From: Hondaea fermentalgiana
Taxonomy: Eukaryota > Sar > Bigyra > Thraustochytrida > Thraustochytriidae
DNA length: 64,000 nt
Reading direction: 5' to 3'
Assembly: GCA_014084085.1 (NCBI GenBank)
Contig: NPFB01000144.1
Location: 59,749 to 123,748, forward strand
This document shows, piece after piece, positions 1 to 11,695 of this stretch (its first letter is position 1; each line of letters starts with the position of its first letter). The notes below the pieces were generated by a model. It ran no database searches, was not told where the DNA came from, and worked only from the letters and a program-made list of their open reading frames with translations. Made by a program: the position numbers and the translations under genes.

Positions 1-849
1 GCCGCGGCGGGAGGCTAGGCGAGGCGAGGCGGCCGCCCCCGTCCTGCGAGGGCTGGTTGAGCGAGTCCTCGCCTCGCACGCGCCCGCTGAGCGCCGCGAG
101 GGCGCCGCGAGGGCGAGCGAGCGAGCGAGCGAGGCGTGCACAGGCGGAGAGGGGCGCGAGACCGGTGAGGGGAGCACAAGGAGGAGCACAAGGAAGGCGG
201 GAAAAAAGCTGGCAGTCCTGTCTCCTGCCTGCCTGCCTGCCATAAACCGCCCGCGACTCGCTTACCCTTCGTTCGGAGCGGAAACCAACCCGTCGATCGA
301 TCGAGCGATCCTCGTCGACCTGAGCGCAGCTACAGCAAGCGAGACAGAGCAGAGCAAAGCAGACCCGGTCCAGCGAGCGAGCGAGCACGGCAAGAGATCA
401 AAGGAGAGAAATACAGAAGACGTCGAAGATCGAATTTCATTCTCTCTCGTCCCTTATCTCACTTTCTCTCCTCTTTTTTCCCTGACAAGCTAGCATTACG
501 GTTGACGCGCGCGTACATACGTCGGTGCCCGACCCCACTCCACGTGGTGACCTCTTTCGTCCGTCGTACGCAAGTACGCAAGCTCGCAAGCGCAAGCTCG
601 CGCGGAAGAAACCCCGCTCAGAGCGGTCTCGTGGACGCGTCGCTAGCTTTCCTTCCTGGCTGGTTTCCCAACTCGTTCTGTTTGTGCTCGTCGGTGCCTA
701 TTAGCAGTCTCTACAGTCAGTTAGACAGACAGACCGAGACAGACAGACAAACAAACAGGCAGCCAGTCGGCCACTCAGGCGCGCAGCCGGCCACCCAGGG
801 AGCTGCACCGGCGCGGGTCTGCACAGCGCAGCGCACAGCAGCATCCTCG

Positions 850-885
<36 letters not shown>

Positions 886-1370
886 TACGTACGTGCGTGC
901 AAGCAAGCGAGCGAGCGTATACCCAACCGGCCGACCATCCATCACAGGGTCAGCGGTTTTTTTCTTTTTTTCCTCGGCTGCCTCGCCTTCCTGAACCTTG
1001 CGCCTCGGCTTCTCTCCGTCCGTTTCTTCTGTATTCAAGGGGGGCGCTGGCGGAATACGTAGGCGGGCCCTGGAAAAGGACCTTCACCGCTGGCGCAACG
1101 AGGCCCGCAGCGCGTCGCTGCAGTTTCTCCGCAGCCCACATCAGGTCAGAGGGGGGGGGGGGGGAGGGAATACTTAGCCGTGCCTAATCGGCGCGCCTCG
1201 ACTGTGGTGTTCCGCAGTGGAAAGAAAAGAAGAAGCACGCAAAGAAGCTCCCACAGAACGGCTGAGATAAGATTTGCTGCGCAGGCTGACTCACTGACGT
1301 AGGGCAGCCCCCGAGTAAGAAAGAAAGAACAAAAGAAACCAGAGAGAGGAAAGAAAAGAGTCAAAAGACG
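1..1370. other. 5' spacer, no gene recognised; repeat-rich leader of the polyQ gene
   Basis: No convincing coding region is visible. The stretch holds short GCGA/GAGC runs (about 115-132), a GACA-type run (about 723-750), a long GTGC tetranucleotide run (849-900), pyrimidine-rich tracts (about 955-975) and a run of G near 1150-1165. Open frames here are repeat translations or begin at non-ATG codons. It is probably the promoter and 5' leader of the + strand gene starting at 1371. Confidence 0.6.
849..900. repeat. GTGC tetranucleotide microsatellite
   Basis: About thirteen tandem GTGC/GTAC units, directly visible, about 470 bases upstream of the polyQ gene start codon. Confidence 0.9.
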
Positions 1371-2885
1371 ATGAACCAAAACGTCAACGATGCGCAACTG
1401 ATGCAGCTGCAACAACAGCAGCAGCAGCAGCCGCAGCAACCACAACACATGCAGCAACAGTTGATGCAGCCGCAGTCCATGGGGATGGGCGGCATGCCGT
1501 TCACAATGATGGGCTCAATACCTCAGCAGCAGCAACAACAACTACATCAACAGCAGCAGCAGCAGCAACAGCAGCCTGGGATGCAGCTCATGGCGCAGTT
1601 ACCTTTTCAGCAGCAAATTCATACACAGCAACAACCCCAGCAGCAGTTCTCACAGCAGGACATGTACACCCTTGCCGCCGCCGGCCTCGGGTCCTCCGCC
1701 GCAACTGGGGGACAGCCGGCAGGCATGCAAATCGGGACCATGGACATGTCTAGAATACCCCTCTCCTTCATCCAGCAAGGCGGCCAGCCTCAGTTGCAAA
1801 CGCTTCAGCAAGCTCCACAACACTTTCAGGCCTCAGATAGTAGCATGACCAGTCAGATGAGCAACGACGACATCGTTCAATTTCTCGCCGACGCACACAG
1901 AGGCATTTTTAGGTACGACATACCCGTGCGCACGACAGCCTCTCCCATTCTTGTCCCCACGGATGCCTTCGATGGCTTCACTCCCAAATCCTTTTATATT
2001 CTCGGTCTCCGCACGCGTGATCGAAATCCCGCAACAAAAGGCCGAGGACGAGAACTTAGTGTCAAGTACAAAGACTTTGGCCAAGGCGTCGTATGGTGGT
2101 CCACGCGAGATCCCCTCCGCGGCTTCGTCGCACGCAAAATGCAGGCCTTGCCACGAAAAACAAAGTCTCGGAATCTTGACGAAGCCACACGCCTCACATA
2201 CCGTCTTGAAGGATACATTTTTGCTCTCGTTGCGCGAAACGACATCACCATGAACCCTACAAAGTCCAGTCTACGCCGCATGGTCGTGCAGGACTCTCCA
2301 AGGTTTCTACATTACTGGGGCACAAACGCAGAATCGAACGCAGCTCGCCAGCGGTCTCTTGAAGGGGCCTCAAGAGCCAAGAACAAGCGCCATTCCGATA
2401 GTGACAGCAGCGATCAATCCTCTTCTGGAAGCAACTCCGGGTCCGACTCTTCCCGAGACGATGCCCGTCGCTCCTCGAAGCAAAGGGGTGACTCCAAAAA
2501 GGTCAAGTCCTCGCGTTCGAAATCTCAGACGAGGAAACGCAAGGACGATGAGAACGATGATGATGACGACGAAGCCGCAAACGGATCAGGGTCCGGGTCA
2601 AGCTCTGGCGATCGTGCAGGCAACGGCGCGGAATCGGACGCCAGTAGCGCGCAGTCGGGGCCTATGAGTGGCAACTCCGGCCAGAGCAGCAACTCTGCGG
2701 CCCAGAACAACGCGCCCGAGGTATCCGCCGCAAATCAGCAGCGTCGGCCACGTGACCAACGCGACTCATCCATCTCGGGATCTCATCCGCCTGTCTCGGG
2801 CACGCAAGAGCGGCATCATCAGCAGCAACAGCAGCAGCAACAACAACAACAACAGCAAGGCCCGTTGATGTCTTCAGATCCGTCA

Positions 2886-2916
<31 letters not shown>

Positions 2917-3188
2917 TGTGGCCATCCGTGTCAAACCCAATGTCCACCATGCTCTCACAGAATCCTTCGAACCAGAACTTTGTTCCTGTGCAAGTGGGGC
3001 CTGAACAATGGCAGTGGGCGCCCGTGTCCCAGGCCCAGGCACAGGCACAGAACAGCAACAATGGCAACCAACAACAACAACAGCTTGTACCCGTTCAGGT
3101 ATCCATGGGGAGTGGCTACCAGACAGTGTATCTGCAACCGCAGCGCCATGCCAGCAGCGGAAGCAATACCAGTGGCCCCAGCAACAAT

Positions 3189-3223
<35 letters not shown>

Positions 3224-3995
3224 CGACGACAGGAATAACACAAATAATCAGCAATCCGCGATCGATGCATTGCGGGCTGGTGTGCAGGCGTCGTTTTCAT
3301 CGTCCATGCAAAATACGTCACAGTCAAAGAACGACCTGACCCAAAACTCAGGTTTTCCTGCGAATCTCATTCTTCGCGCAGCTCGACAGCAGGATCAGCA
3401 GCAGCAACAACCGCAGCAGCAACAACCGCAGCAGCAACAACCGCAGCAGCAGCCTCAGGGAGTGATGGGCTCTTCAGGACTCTCGTCAATTATACAAGCG
3501 GCCCAGCAGCAGCAGCAGCAGCAGCAACAGCCCAACCATCTCGCTGGTCAGTTTTCCTCCATGCAACAATTTGCTGGAATGCCGCCGCCGCAGCAGCAGC
3601 AGCAGCAGCAGCCGAATTCCAACGATATTTCCAACAGCCAATTCAGCAATACCAACACACAGGGATCCTCTCAGCTCTCTAGCATGCAGGTGCCTTTTCA
3701 ACAGATCTTACAACAACAACAACAACAACAACAACAAGACCCAAACCAGCACTCCTCGCAACAACAGCAGCGGCCGATGCAGAACAACCTCTTATCCTCT
3801 CCAATGCTCAACCCCCAGCAGCAGAACTTGGGCATGCTTCAAGGTCAGAATTTTGATTTCAAAAATTGGTCACAGGCGCAAGGAGGCTACGGAAACCTAA
3901 ACCCATCAACGGCATCATCGTTCGGACAGACAAAACGACAGCATGGAGATATGAATGATTCTGGGCGCATGCGCAAACGCGGTGGCAAGTCTTAG
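1371..3995 (+). CDS. polyQ/polyN-rich protein with one unrecognised conserved-looking domain
   Basis: The frame encodes 874 residues from an ATG in an A-rich context and ends in TAG. The first 130 residues and the last 450 are dominated by glutamine runs (mixed CAA/CAG), asparagine runs (AAC) and methionine-rich spacers. Residues about 335-440 are serine/acidic/lysine-rich with KRK-type basic clusters, which fits nuclear location. Residues about 175-320 form the only complex, globular-looking segment: aromatic- and charge-rich, containing VVWWSTRDP and PRFLHYWGT. I do not recognise that domain. The low-complexity prion-like flanks are typical of transcription co-regulators or RNA-granule proteins, but that is inference. 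It converges on the RRM gene with 161 bases between stop codons. Confidence 0.8.
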
Positions 3996-4156
3996 CGCGC
4001 GCTCTTTTGTTTGACCTCTCGTGATTTACATTTTCTACTCTTTTTTACAATTTTGGATTTCTACCATTGTTCAGCATCATGACAAACACTACAACCAAGA
4101 AAAACTCGTCCGGCCTGTTGACCTACATAATCTTTTGTTTCTATACCTACATCACA

Positions 4157-5401
4157 TCACGATGATCCTGCCTTGGACGCCTCGACTGCTGTTTCAACAT
4201 CCTTTTTCGCCCTGGTCACCCCGGCCTTGGCGTTCTCAATCGAGGCTTTTGCGTGTCGTAACTGTGCCATGAGGAGACTAATGTTTGACATGAGTTCCGC
4301 TCGAAGACCTTTTCCAATCGTCTTGGCATCTGTTCCCATCATCTTGAACTGCTGCTTTTGTTTGTCCAAATCTTGCATCAAGGTCGTCACTTGCTCTCTC
4401 GCAGCACCAAGCTGCTTCATCGCCTGCTTCTCCTTTATTTTCGCTCGAATCACACCGGGGTCGTTCATGTTTGCCAACCCTGCCCGACTCCACGTACGCT
4501 TCTCGGGCCGCCGTCCTGACCCTGCTGCGTCTGCAGCCGAATTTGAGCCTGCAAGATTTCCGCTCTCCGCGGGGCCACCGCTCATACTGATATTTCCGTA
4601 CAAATCGTCCTCATCCACGGCTGTTCTGGCTTCTGACGATGCTGCAGCCTTTTGGCCTGCATCCGCGCCGCTCGTCTCCCCGGCCTTCTTCATGCCCGCG
4701 GTGCCCTCACTTGGCTTCGATGCCGCCACAACTTTGCGATTGGGACTGGCCACTGCCGAGGCCAAGGCCTTCGCTCGGTCCGCGACCTCGTGGTCGGGGA
4801 CCCGGAAGACGCGGATCGCTGGATTCTTAAAGACTGGAGCGCGGTTCACGAACGCCTTGCCGGCCGAGCCCACGTTTTCGAAGACTATCAGACACGAGTC
4901 CTCCGTAAGAAAGTCTATTTTGGACACGGCGCCGTACCTTGCAAAGTGAGACCGTAGCTTCTCCTCCTCGGACTGCTCCCGAGGAATGTGGGTCACGTAC
5001 AGCGTTGCTGAGGCTGCTTTCGCAGCTCGAGCACGCGCTGCCGAGGCCATGACCGCCACCGCTGGGAGAGGCTTGTTTTCGTCCGCATCTGCTCGGTCTG
5101 CGTGCTGTTCTCCACCCGCGTCCGCGCGCGCGTCTCCCTTCTCTGCCGCGCGTTTGCGCGCGTTTGCCACGGCGTCTGCCAGGCCTGCGAGCGAGGACGA
5201 CGACGAGGTGTGCTTGGCTTCTGCTTCTTCCGCGCGCTGCTTCTTCGCCAGCAGCTTGGCGCGCAGCGCAGCGCCTGCGTCCGCGCCTGCGCCCGCGCCT
5301 GCGCCCTCCTCGCCTCGCGCCGCAGACGCCGACGCCTGCGCAGACGCGGGCGCCGCGGCCGGGGCCTCGAGTTTTGGCTCCTCCCGCTGCTGCTGCTGCT
5401 G

Positions 5402-5432
<31 letters not shown>

Positions 5433-5512
5433 GGCTGCCGCTCCTGCTGCTGCTGCTCCTCGTCCTCGTCCTCCTCGTAGTCCAGCAGCGCCTCCAGGTC
5501 GTTCGCAGACAT
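4157..5512 (-). CDS. RRM-domain RNA-binding protein with C-terminal coiled coil
   Basis: The ATG at 5512 sits in GCGACCATG and gives 451 residues. The frame continues upstream without an ATG of similar quality, so the upstream part is taken as leader. The N-terminus is acidic (LLDYEEDEDEE) followed by a polyQ/E run and Ala-rich linkers. Residues about 168-242 form an RNA recognition motif: TLYVTHIP is an RNP2-like strand and SCLIVFENV lies at the RNP1-like strand. Residues about 345-440 are a predicted long coiled coil (KIKEKQAMKQLGAAREQV onward). The RRM followed by a Met/Gln/Lys coil resembles RBM26/RBM27, but the CCCH finger and PWI domains are absent. A role in mRNA processing or export is inferred. 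It is divergent from OTC. Confidence 0.85.
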
Positions 5513-6092
5513 GGTCGCCGCGCGCTCCCAAGCCCCCCGCGTTGCGTCTCTGGTGCAACTAATGCGCGCATGCTGGGCCCGGCCTCCTATCAAGAGCAAG
5601 GCGCCTTCTGATCTGGCGCCATGCGTAGCGCAGTATCTACTGGTTTGTATCCAACTGTGATCTAACCAACATTGTAGCCCCCATCTCTGCGGCTGCGAGG
5701 ATGCGCGGCGCCGCCGAGGCTTCTCCGCTCGCGCGCCCGGAACGCGACGCGAGCGCGCGGAGAGGCGAGGCGAGGCGAGGCGAGCAGAGCAGAGCAGAGC
5801 AGAGCGGAGCGGAGCAGTGCAGTGCAGTGCAGTGCAGGAGAGGAGAAGGAAGGAAGGAAGGAAGGAATGCGAGGAGGAAGGAGCACGAGTTGTTGTGCAG
5901 CGCGGCACGTTGCCGCGGCGTGCGTGCTAGGCCGGCGAGCGAAGGAGAGGGAGGGGGAGAGGCGGGTGGAAGCAAGGAGGGCGGATGTAATGTGCAGCGC
6001 AGTGCGAGGCGAGGCGGCGGCAGGTTTGTGCAGAGCAGACCGCTTTCGACGCATTCGCCCGCCAGGCCTCCGACAGCGGCAGGCAGAGAGCG

Positions 6093-6123
<31 letters not shown>

Positions 6124-6205
6124 ACGGACGGACAGCGCAGACGGGGCCAGAGCGAGCTAGAGCGACGGGCAGGGAGCGCGCGGCGCACACGGTCGAGACA
6201 AGAAG
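5513..6205. promoter_or_regulatory. divergent intergenic region between the RRM gene and OTC
   Basis: This 693-bp spacer separates two outward-facing start codons and must contain both promoters and leaders. It holds GAGCA/GTGCA pentanucleotide runs (about 5780-5836), GGAA runs (about 5850-5866) and a CAGG tetranucleotide run (6092-6123) ending 83 bases before the OTC ATG. No TATA box or known factor site could be assigned by eye. Confidence 0.55.
6092..6123. repeat. CAGG tetranucleotide run in the OTC 5' leader
   Basis: About eight tandem CAGG units, directly visible, 83 bases upstream of the OTC start codon. Confidence 0.9.
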
Positions 6206-7300
6206 ATGATGATGCAAGGTATCCAGGCGCTCGCCAAGGCGACGCGGCCCGCACAGGCGGCGGCGACGAAGACGACGACGACGCGGCTCGCGTGGCGCGC
6301 GTTTTCCACGAGCGGCCCCGCCGAGTACACGCAGGAACACCGCAAGACCCTCGAGGGCGTCAAGGGTCGCCATCTGATGCGCATCGATGACTACTGCAAG
6401 GAGGAACTCGAGGCCATCCTCGCCTTTTCGAGGCACCTCAAGGATCTCGTCAAGGCCGAAAAGGTGCCCCAGGCCCTCCACGGCAAGTCCGTGGCCTGCA
6501 TCTTTCAAAAGCGCAGCACCCGCACCCGCGTCTCCACCGAGACCGGCATGAACCTCCTCGGCGGTTCCCCGCTCTTCCTCTCCTCGCAGGACGTCCAGCT
6601 TGGCGTCAACGAGACCATCAAGGACTCCGCCCTGGTGCTCTCCCGCTTCAACTCGCTCATTCTCGCGCGCGTATTCGGCCACGACACCGTGCACGAGCTC
6701 GCTGAGCACGCCACCGTTCCCGTCATCAATGCTCTCAGCGACATGCACCATCCCCTGCAGACCCTCGCGGACTTCATGACCATCCAGGAGCGCTTTGGTC
6801 CCGAGAATGTCAAGGGCAAGACCTTGGCCTGGGTCGGCGACGGAAACAACGTCCTTCACGATCTCATGCTTGCTGCCCCGCCCATGGGTGTCAACCTTCG
6901 CATCTGCACGCCCGAGGGCTACCGCCCGGACGCTGGCATCATGAAGGACACCGAGGCCCTTGCACAAAAGTTTGGCACTGACATCTGGGTTGGCGCAGAC
7001 CCTATCGAGGGCGTTGCCGGATGCAACATTGTCGTCACCGACACCTGGGTCAGCATGGGCCAGGAGGAGGAGGCCGCCAAGCGCATCAAGGCCTTCGAGG
7101 GCTACGAGGTCAACTCGGAGCTCATGTCCAAGGGTGGCGCTGCCGATGACTGGATCTTCATGCACTGTCTCCCGCGCCACCCGGAGGAGGTCTCCGACGA
7201 GGTCTTTTACTCTGACCGCTCCGTCGTTTTCGACGAGGCGGAGGCTCGCATGTACACGGTCATGGCCGTCATGGCCACGCAGCTTGGTGTCACCCTCTAA
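6206..7300 (+). CDS. OTC: ornithine carbamoyltransferase, mitochondrial
   Basis: This 364-residue frame starts with three consecutive ATGs. The enzyme transfers the carbamoyl group from carbamoyl phosphate to ornithine, giving citrulline (arginine synthesis/urea cycle). The carbamoyl-phosphate loop is present as STRTR at residue 104 onward, with HPLQTLADF in the middle and the OTC-specific HCLPRHPEEV at residue 320 onward. SMGQEEE matches the ornithine-binding SMG loop. The first about 37 residues are rich in Ala/Thr/Arg, lack acidic residues and end in WRAFSTSG, a good mitochondrial presequence with an R-x-F/S processing site. Length and motifs fit an intact trimeric OTC. It is single exon, divergent from the RRM gene, and converges on the helicase gene 264 bases away. 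Confidence 0.98.
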   Translation: MMMQGIQALAKATRPAQAAATKTTTTRLAWRAFSTSGPAEYTQEHRKTLEGVKGRHLMRIDDYCKEELEAILAFSRHLKDLVKAEKVPQALHGKSVACIFQKRSTRTRVSTETGMNLLGGSPLFLSSQDVQLGVNETIKDSALVLSRFNSLILARVFGHDTVHELAEHATVPVINALSDMHHPLQTLADFMTIQERFGPENVKGKTLAWVGDGNNVLHDLMLAAPPMGVNLRICTPEGYRPDAGIMKDTEALAQKFGTDIWVGADPIEGVAGCNIVVTDTWVSMGQEEEAAKRIKAFEGYEVNSELMSKGGAADDWIFMHCLPRHPEEVSDEVFYSDRSVVFDEAEARMYTVMAVMATQLGVTL

Positions 7301-7564
7301 GTCAAGGGTGCGAGACCATCGGTGTCCTCTCCCTTCCAATTGTCCCCTTCTTCTTTTGCTTGCAAAGAAATCACCAAGAACGAAAATAGATTCTTTCTTT
7401 ATTACTCATTCATTGTTCGAGTCGGAGAAACACCAATTTGAAAGTAAGAGACACTCTCCATCTCTTTTTTTATTTATCTTTTCTCCTTTTCCAACGTGCC
7501 TCGCACGCTTATACTTTCACTAGGCCCTACTGGGGAAGAAAGAAGGGAGACCTCTCTTCTCTCA

Positions 7565-10500
7565 TCAGTCATCAAAGTCATCGTACGCAATGGCTTCGTT
7601 GGCAGTAAAAGCTCGACAGAGAGCATCAATAAAGGCATCTTGCGAAGGCAAAGCCTTCTCCTGATGGCCCATCGCACGCTGCAGCACGCGGTCCACCGCC
7701 CAGCGGCAGTCCGCGATGAGCCGAGGTAGCTCAGGGTCCTCGCAACCAAAGTACACCCAATCCTGTAGCTTGATGATTCGCTTTTCCTGCGCAGTCTTGT
7801 TCTGAACAGTCACCATAAATGACCCGTCAACCTTCTCCACTTCAAATCCGTGGGTTGGCAGAAAAGAACGCACTTTACCCATGGCTAATTTCAAGTCTGG
7901 ACGCGCGGAACGTAGAGTCCGACTCATCCATGCGAGCGGGACCGAACCCCCATTTGCGACGATCATCTCCCGCACCAAACGAGCTGCTTCCTTTTGGTCC
8001 GCACTCGCAGCTCGCACCGTCGAGGAAGAAACAGCCTTGAGTGAGCTTACCGTCACACCTTCGTCCTCCAGTGCGGCTTCGCCAAACATAACAATGGGCA
8101 GTGGCGATACCTCCGAAGTATCGTACAAGAAGACGCCACCCGCAGTCATGACCTTGTCATGAAAGGCAACCCATCGATGTTGCCACTCCGCACCTTGGGT
8201 CTTGGCATTCACCGAGCCTGGGTGCGCTTTGACGGTGGGTAATCCCTTGATGAAAATGAGCGCTCGCCTCCGTTTGATGTCGAGTCGGCCGACGTGAGGA
8301 TACAAGCCCGCCAACAAACACGCCTTGACCACGGCCCACTCGTTCGCGTTTCGATTGAGCCGAGCGTCAATCGCATTCGAACCGTGTCCCGCAGACACCA
8401 ATCGCGCGTCCCGCAAAAGGGTGAGGTACTGCTCTCGAATATCTCGCGCCATGAGGAGCTGATTGTGGTTCAAAAAGTTGCGCCACGCAAAGTCCTTGCC
8501 CTGACGATACTTCTCGGCATCCTCCCACTGCATGTATGCGTTGAGCATGGCCATATGGTCGCTCGGATACCCATTGGCAAACGCGGCCTTCGCCTTGTCG
8601 GCAGCCTCTTTCGACTGCAGAGGAGCGACAAAGATCGTGCGCTGCGACAAAATGGCCGTCAGCGTCAAAATTGGCTCCAGACAGCCCAGCACACAGCCCA
8701 TGATCAGCGACTTGCCGATCTGAGGACCAACAGGAAGAGTCGCGAGACAACGTCCGAGGGCTGTCAGCGCCTCGTCCTCACGCGTCAACGCTCCAATGCG
8801 ATTCAGCAGGTCAATGGCGTTCACCAAAGACTGCTCAGCTGGTGGAGTCAGAGCTCGATTCAAAAACCAGAGCAGACCGCCCTTGCGCTTTGGCGCCACC
8901 TCGAGCGCGCGAACCTGCAAACAGAGCTCTTCCAGCGGCGTTCGCACCATTTCAGGAAGCGCATGTTCCGCGAAATTGTCTTCAACATGTAATCGCGGTA
9001 CGAGATGCCAGCACTTGCCGGCCCGGACACGTCCGGCGCGTCCACGTCGCTGTAGCGCCGATGCTCGACTAACCCAAGTGGGAAGCAGACAGCTGATATT
9101 TGCCACAGGATCGTACGTCTTTTCCTTGTGTTTGCACGAATCAATCACAAAGCTCACGTCATCAATCGTAATGGACGATTCAGCAATGTTCGTCGCAAGA
9201 ATTACCTTGCGCTTACCCGCTGGTGGGGGGGCAAAAATACCACGCTGCTGGGCCGTTCCCATTGCTCCATGCAATGGAAAAAGTGCCCAGCGATGATGAC
9301 TGGCATTGAGAAACTCCAGCTGGTCGTGCAATTTGCGAATGTCTTCCCATCCTGGCAGGAATATAAGTACGGCATGGCCCTCGCTCTCGTCCATCGGATG
9401 TGCCTCATCAATGTGAGTAAGAAGCTGGCCTACGAGCTGGAGCGGAATCTCTTCCTCGTTGAAATTCTCCAAAACAGCGCGTACAGTTCCGCTCGAATAC
9501 ATGCCGTCCCGCTCCAACGACCGTTTGAGCGCCACATATTGCTGCTGCTGAAGATCAGACTCTGCCGCCGCAGACTCACCATCGTCGACGCGCGATCGAC
9601 GGGCCCGGCGTTGGGGTGGTTTACGTCGCCGCGAGCCCGAGGAGCCCTCAGCCGAGAGATCCGTGCACCCCGTCGCCTCAACGGCATCCTCAAGATACAG
9701 CGCCTCTACTGGAAATGTGCGCCCTGGAATGTGCAGCACTGGGACCTTACTTTCAAAGGCAGTCTCAAAGTATTTGGCAAACATGTCGGCATCGAGTGTT
9801 GCACTCATGAGCACCACGCGTAAATCCTTGCGTCGCGCCAAGAGATCGCGAAGGATCACAATCAAAAAGTCCGAGTCGATCGAACGCTCATGCACCTCGT
9901 CCAAAATAATGTGTGTCACGTCATCCAGAGACGGATCCACTTGGAGTCGGCGCAAGAGAAGACCTGTCGTGCAGAAAAGCATACGCGTGTGCTCGTTCGC
10001 CCTGCGCTCCAGTCGAATTTGATAGCCCACCTTTCCTGTCCCGACATTCTCTCCACGCTCCTTTGCCACGCGCTCGGACACGCCGATAGCGCTAATTCGC
10101 CGCGGTTGCGTGCAAACAATGTTGCAGTGCTCTCCACGGGCCCAAAAGTCGTCCAAAAGAAACTGCGGAACCTGTGTGGTCTTGCCACAACCTGTGGCAC
10201 CGCTGATTACAGTAATTTGGTGCTCGCGTACCGTTTCGACAATCTCCTTGCGCGATTGATACACGGGTAGGCCTTGGCGGAATGCGGCCAGGCCCGGGTG
10301 AGGTTTTGCCGCGTTGCGGACGAGGTCTTCCACGGAAACTATCCCAGACGAAGACGATTCGCCCACAAACCCTTGTCCTGTGCGCTGCACCTTGTGAGCA
10401 CGACGCCCAGGCCCAGAAGGCAAGGGCTCCTCTTCAGCAGCAGACCGCTTCAGCGCGGCGATTGCTTCTGAGAGCTCCCGCTTGCAAGTTGGAGGCAGAA

Positions 10501-10941
10501 TTAGCGACTCTGGCTCTTGGTCCACCAATCTCGTGTTTACTGCGAGTCCCTTACGTTGGCCCGTGGTTGTCGTCGCCCCCGTCGTCGTCGTCATATTTGC
10601 TGGTGCTGCTGGAGCAGATGCTTCTTGCGACAAGCCAACGTCGTTGGAACTGATGTCAGGCGACGGTGCGGTTGGTCTTTTCGTGGCATCGATCCCAAGG
10701 TTGGCCAAAGCATTCAAAGACTTCATTCGTTTTTCTTGATGCCAGGTTTCCTTGTCCACAGCTCGGCCCGTGCTGTCGCGGTACACGCCATCGCCGTTCC
10801 TTTGCGGGTGGCCCTCGGGCAGGTGTTTGCGCCAGTCATATCTGCCTCTTCCGCCGCCTCCCCGCCGCCCACGGCCAGGCTCTGCCGCAGCTCCGAAATG
10901 TGCATCCCGACCGCCGCGATCGGGTCTCCGCGGCCCGCCTC
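7565..10941 (-). CDS. DExH-box RNA helicase (DHX36/DHX29/DHX57-like group), 5' end missing in gap
   Basis: About 1,125 residues are visible; the N-terminus lies in or beyond the N run 10942-11041. The frame beyond the gap begins with GTG, so no start is assigned. Order: a Gly/Arg-rich tail; Walker A GATGCGKTT (about 10180-10206); motif II DEVHERSIDSDF (about 9875-9905); motif III SATLDADMF; motif V TNIAESSITIDD; motif VI QRRGRAGRVRAG; then HA2 and OB-fold regions. A Lys/Arg- and Gln-containing insert lies between the two RecA lobes. After the OB fold, about 7815-7985, comes a segment (VREMIVANGGSVPLAWM through LPTHGFEVEKV) resembling a winged-helix or OST-HTH-like module. These helicases unwind RNA or G-quadruplexes. 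No dsRBD or R3H domain is visible. It is divergent from the dynein gene. Confidence 0.93.
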
Positions 10942-11041
10942 NNNNNNNNNNNNNNNNNNNNNNNNNNNNNNNNNNNNNNNNNNNNNNNNNNNNNNNNNNN
11001 NNNNNNNNNNNNNNNNNNNNNNNNNNNNNNNNNNNNNNNNN
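10942..11041. other. assembly gap (100 N)
   Basis: Exactly 100 unknown bases, probably a fixed-size placeholder. It hides the 5' end of the helicase gene, so reading frames crossing it are not reliable. Confidence 0.95.
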
Positions 11042-11695
11042 CGTCACGGTACCGTTAAGAGCGCCTTCGAGCGCCACACGTGCCGTTCAGCGCCAGCACG
11101 CTTGGGAGGCGTGGAGGGTATGGAACGAAGGGAACCTGCGCAACGAGAACCCGGCGGCCGGGCGGCCGGGCGGCGCCGCCCACCTTACGCGAGCGGGGCG
11201 GTTCCGGGGAGCCAAGCAGGGGCTTAACGGTCTAATGGCGCGGCGGCGCGGGTGGGAAGCAGGGGCGGAGGCGCGCGCAGCCGCCTTAAGTGGGCGCGGC
11301 GCAGCGGCGCAGCGGCGCAGCGCGGGAGCGGCGAGGTGGAGGAGGAGTAGAGCGCCATCGAGAGGTGCGCCGGGGCGACGCTGCGCGGCGCGGCATCGGG
11401 TGGCACGCCGCCCACGCCTCGCTGCGTCGAGGTTGGCAGCGAATCGACCGGTACTAGCGAACGGGCGGGAGGGCGAGCGAGCAGCGAGCGAGCGAGCGAG
11501 CGAGCAAGGACGGTCTGCGGCTGCCTGGCTGTCTGGCGAGCTGGATAACGCGGTGTCTCGCCTTTCGCCCGCCACTTCGTCGAGGGGAAAAATTGCGTTG
11601 AAGACGTTGATCTCGCCGTCTTTTGCCTAAAGCACGTACGGGCGGGCGTCAACGACCGGCATCAGTGACTTCGTTCAGCAATTCAAGCCTCGAAA
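11042..11695. promoter_or_regulatory. divergent intergenic region between helicase and dynein genes
   Basis: Very GC-rich spacer containing GCGGCGCA-type repeats (about 11295-11325) and a GAGC tetranucleotide run (11485-11506), about 190 bases upstream of the dynein ATG. No credible gene is visible. It probably contains the dynein promoter and possibly the first bases of the helicase transcript. Confidence 0.5.

Noticed and set aside
502..1062. 186-codon frame upstream of the polyQ gene
   Set aside because: Starts at TTG, composed of GTGC and GACA repeat translation, with no recognisable domain.
2662..3327. Cys-rich minus-strand frame
   Set aside because: Poly-Cys comes from reading CAG/CAA repeats on the opposite strand; artefact of the polyQ gene.
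5927..7339. 470-codon minus-strand frame over OTC
   Set aside because: Antisense shadow of a clearly recognised OTC gene, with repeat-derived composition beyond it.
11042..11077. Helicase start at 11077
   Set aside because: The codon there is GTG and the frame crosses a 100-N gap, so this is not a supported start.
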